Source of the DNA: Flavobacterium caseinilyticum
GTDB taxonomy: Bacteria > Bacteroidota > Bacteroidia > Flavobacteriales > Flavobacteriaceae
NCBI RefSeq assembly: GCF_004349085.1
Contig: NZ_SMFM01000002.1
Coordinates: 1-64,000, forward strand
Direction of reading: 5' to 3'
DNA length: 64,000 nucleotides
Position numbers and translations under genes: made by a program
Part shown: piece after piece, positions 62,662-64,000 of the stretch
Layout: the number at the start of each line of letters is the position of its first letter
Numbering within the stretch: position 1 is the first letter of the stretch
Notes under the pieces: generated by a model
The model's input: the letters and a program-made list of their open reading frames with translations, nothing else
Told to the model about the DNA's origin: nothing
The model's database searches: none

Positions 62662-64000
62662 TTAAGCTTCGTCATCTGAATCATCTTCTTCAGTTTCATC
62701 CTCAATTTCCTCTTCTTCAGAGTCATCTTCGTCTTCATCGTCTTCGGTTCCATCTTCTTCAAGTACTTCTAAAACCGGTTTCACTCGTTCGATAGCTTCA
62801 GTTTCTATAATATTGCCTTCTTCGTCAACAACGACTTCAGCCACATCGTCTTTCATTACTTTTGTAACTGCCGCAATCGAATCATTTCCTTTGATATTGA
62901 TCAGTTTCACTCCTTGCGTGGCACGTCCCATCACTCTCAAATCTTCAACCGCCATTCTGATTGTTAATCCCGATTTATTAATAATCATCAAATCATCGGC
63001 ATCTGTAACTGCATTTATCGAAATCAATTTACCTGTTTTTTCGGTAATATTTAAGGTTTTAACTCCTTTACCACCACGATTTGTGATTCGGTACTCATCA
63101 AGGCTGGAACGTTTTCCGTAACCATTTTCGGCAACAACTAATATTTCACTGTTCATGTCATTTACAGTAACCATGCCAATTACTTCGTCCGTATCATCTT
63201 TCAATGTTATTCCACGTACACCGGAAGCTGTTCTTCCCATCGGACGAGTTTTAGTTTCTTCAAAACGAACTAATTTACCTGATTTTACTGCCAAAATAAT
63301 TTGACTTTCCCCATTGGTTAATTTCGCTTCCAATAGTTCATCACCCTCTTTGATCGTAATTGCAGCAACACCATTAACTCTAGGTTTAGAATATTTCTCT
63401 AAAGATGTTTTCTTAACCTGACCTTTTTTGGTTACCATAATAAGGTTATGGCTTTTTATGTAATCTTGATCTTTTAAATCTTGCGTACAAATAAATGCTT
63501 TTACTTTATCATCGCTTTCAATATTTACCAAGTTTTGAATTGCTCTACCTTTAGCGGTTTTACTTCCTTCCGGTATTTCATAAACACGCATCCAAAAACA
63601 TTTTCCTTTTTGAGTAAAGAACATCATGTATTGATGATTGGTTGCTACAAACATGTGCTCTAAGAAATCCTGATCTCTTGTTCCTGCACTTTTTTGTCCA
63701 ACTCCACCTCTATTCTGAGTTTTGTATTCCGTAAGATTCGTACGTTTAATGTAACCTGCATGCGAAATGGTAATTACAACATTTTCATCGGCAATTAAAT
63801 CTTCGATACTTACATCACCACCGGAATACTCAATTTGAGAACGACGCTCATCTCCATATTTATCGCGGATTTCTGTCAATTCTTCTTTAATTAAAGCAAT
63901 TCTTAAATTAACATCTGCCAATAAAGCTTTCAAATGCTCTATTAACTTCATTATTTCGTCGTATTCCGTTCTTAATTTATCTTGTTCCAGACCTGTCAAT
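62662..64000 (-). CDS. gyrA: DNA gyrase subunit A, C-terminal part
   Basis: The window ends inside the gene, so only the last 446 or so residues are visible. They include the coiled-coil end of the breakage domain (TGLEQDKLRTEYDEIMKLI, then IKEELTEIRDKYGDERRS) and the beta-pinwheel that wraps DNA (blades at YIKRTNLTEYKTQNRGGVG, VKKTSLEKYSKPRVNG, LVRFEETKTRPMGRTASG, GKRSSLDEYRITNRGGKG, and IRMAVEDLRVMGRATQG). The GyrA-box in blade 1 is QNRGGVG, weaker in charge than the classical QRRGGKG. A very acidic tail (about 30 Asp/Glu) ends the protein, as in other Bacteroidota. Confidence 0.96.
   Translation of the reverse strand, partial: LTGLEQDKLRTEYDEIMKLIEHLKALLADVNLRIALIKEELTEIRDKYGDERRSQIEYSGGDVSIEDLIADENVVITISHAGYIKRTNLTEYKTQNRGGVGQKSAGTRDQDFLEHMFVATNHQYMMFFTQKGKCFWMRVYEIPEGSKTAKGRAIQNLVNIESDDKVKAFICTQDLKDQDYIKSHNLIMVTKKGQVKKTSLEKYSKPRVNGVAAITIKEGDELLEAKLTNGESQIILAVKSGKLVRFEETKTRPMGRTASGVRGITLKDDTDEVIGMVTVNDMNSEILVVAENGYGKRSSLDEYRITNRGGKGVKTLNITEKTGKLISINAVTDADDLMIINKSGLTIRMAVEDLRVMGRATQGVKLINIKGNDSIAAVTKVMKDDVAEVVVDEEGNIIETEAIERVKPVLEVLEEDGTEDDEDEDDSEEEEIEDETEEDDSDDEA

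Overview
The window looks like chromosomal core DNA of a Flavobacterium or a close relative (Bacteroidota). The DNA is very AT-rich. Several promoters fit the Bacteroidota pattern (TTG, 17-23 bases, TAnnTTTG). Shine-Dalgarno-like sequences are scarce, and several genes start at TTG or GTG. The gene content is also typical: bacillithiol synthesis (BshA), a PorE-like OmpA protein, flavobacterial LptD and TamB, a FucP-type sugar permease, lipoproteins with an early Cys, and GyrA with an acidic tail. I see no prophage, insertion sequence, CRISPR array or rRNA operon.

Layout. 1-5.7 kb: end of an OmpA-family protein, a CAP-domain lipoprotein, pdxH, rnz with a STAS-like partner, pyrR-pyrB and a tiny membrane lipoprotein. 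5.7-13.5 kb: an ABC-F ATPase with a degenerate second site, a secreted GH20 hexosaminidase divergent from a sugar permease (amino-sugar use), a transaldolase-like aldolase, a structured intergenic element, an SDR oxidoreductase and the 4.5S SRP RNA. 13.5-20 kb: glutaminyl cyclase, hutI, a coiled-coil membrane protein, hutG, a DEAD-box helicase and Hsp20. 20-27 kb: a TPR hybrid histidine kinase, a dicarboxylate symporter, aroC, an LpxH-like phosphoesterase, a small beta-barrel and a PrcB-like lipoprotein.

27-41 kb is an envelope region. Read on the minus strand it runs amidase, MCE/MlaD protein, two Fe-S proteins, a small conserved protein, a GH3/beta-lactamase fusion, a Zn/Cd-type P-ATPase and bshA, with lptD divergent from the amidase. 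41-50 kb: ridA, a BadF-type sugar kinase, gap, pfkA and the very long tamB. 50-58.7 kb: tsaD-rsmE-DUF4159, a tandem pair of secreted M43-type metalloproteases, an AI-2E-family permease, a methyltransferase, a secreted protein and a VanX-like dipeptidase. 58.7-64 kb: a tRNA operon (Ser-GCT, Pro-TGG, Arg-TCT), thiolase, an NlpC/P60 peptidase, a TPR protein and the C-terminal half of gyrA.

The common thread is cell-envelope building and turnover. Peptidoglycan-active enzymes (amidase, NagZ-like GH3, VanX-like, NlpC/P60), amino-sugar uptake and phosphorylation, and the LPS/outer-membrane machinery (LptD, TamB, MlaD) all occur here. Most genes are ordinary housekeeping genes. The observations most worth checking are the GH3/beta-lactamase fusion with its Fe-S neighbours, the folded repeat-like element at 12.4 kb, the palindromes at the P-ATPase and lptD promoters, the recent metalloprotease duplication, and tamB's missing start codon.
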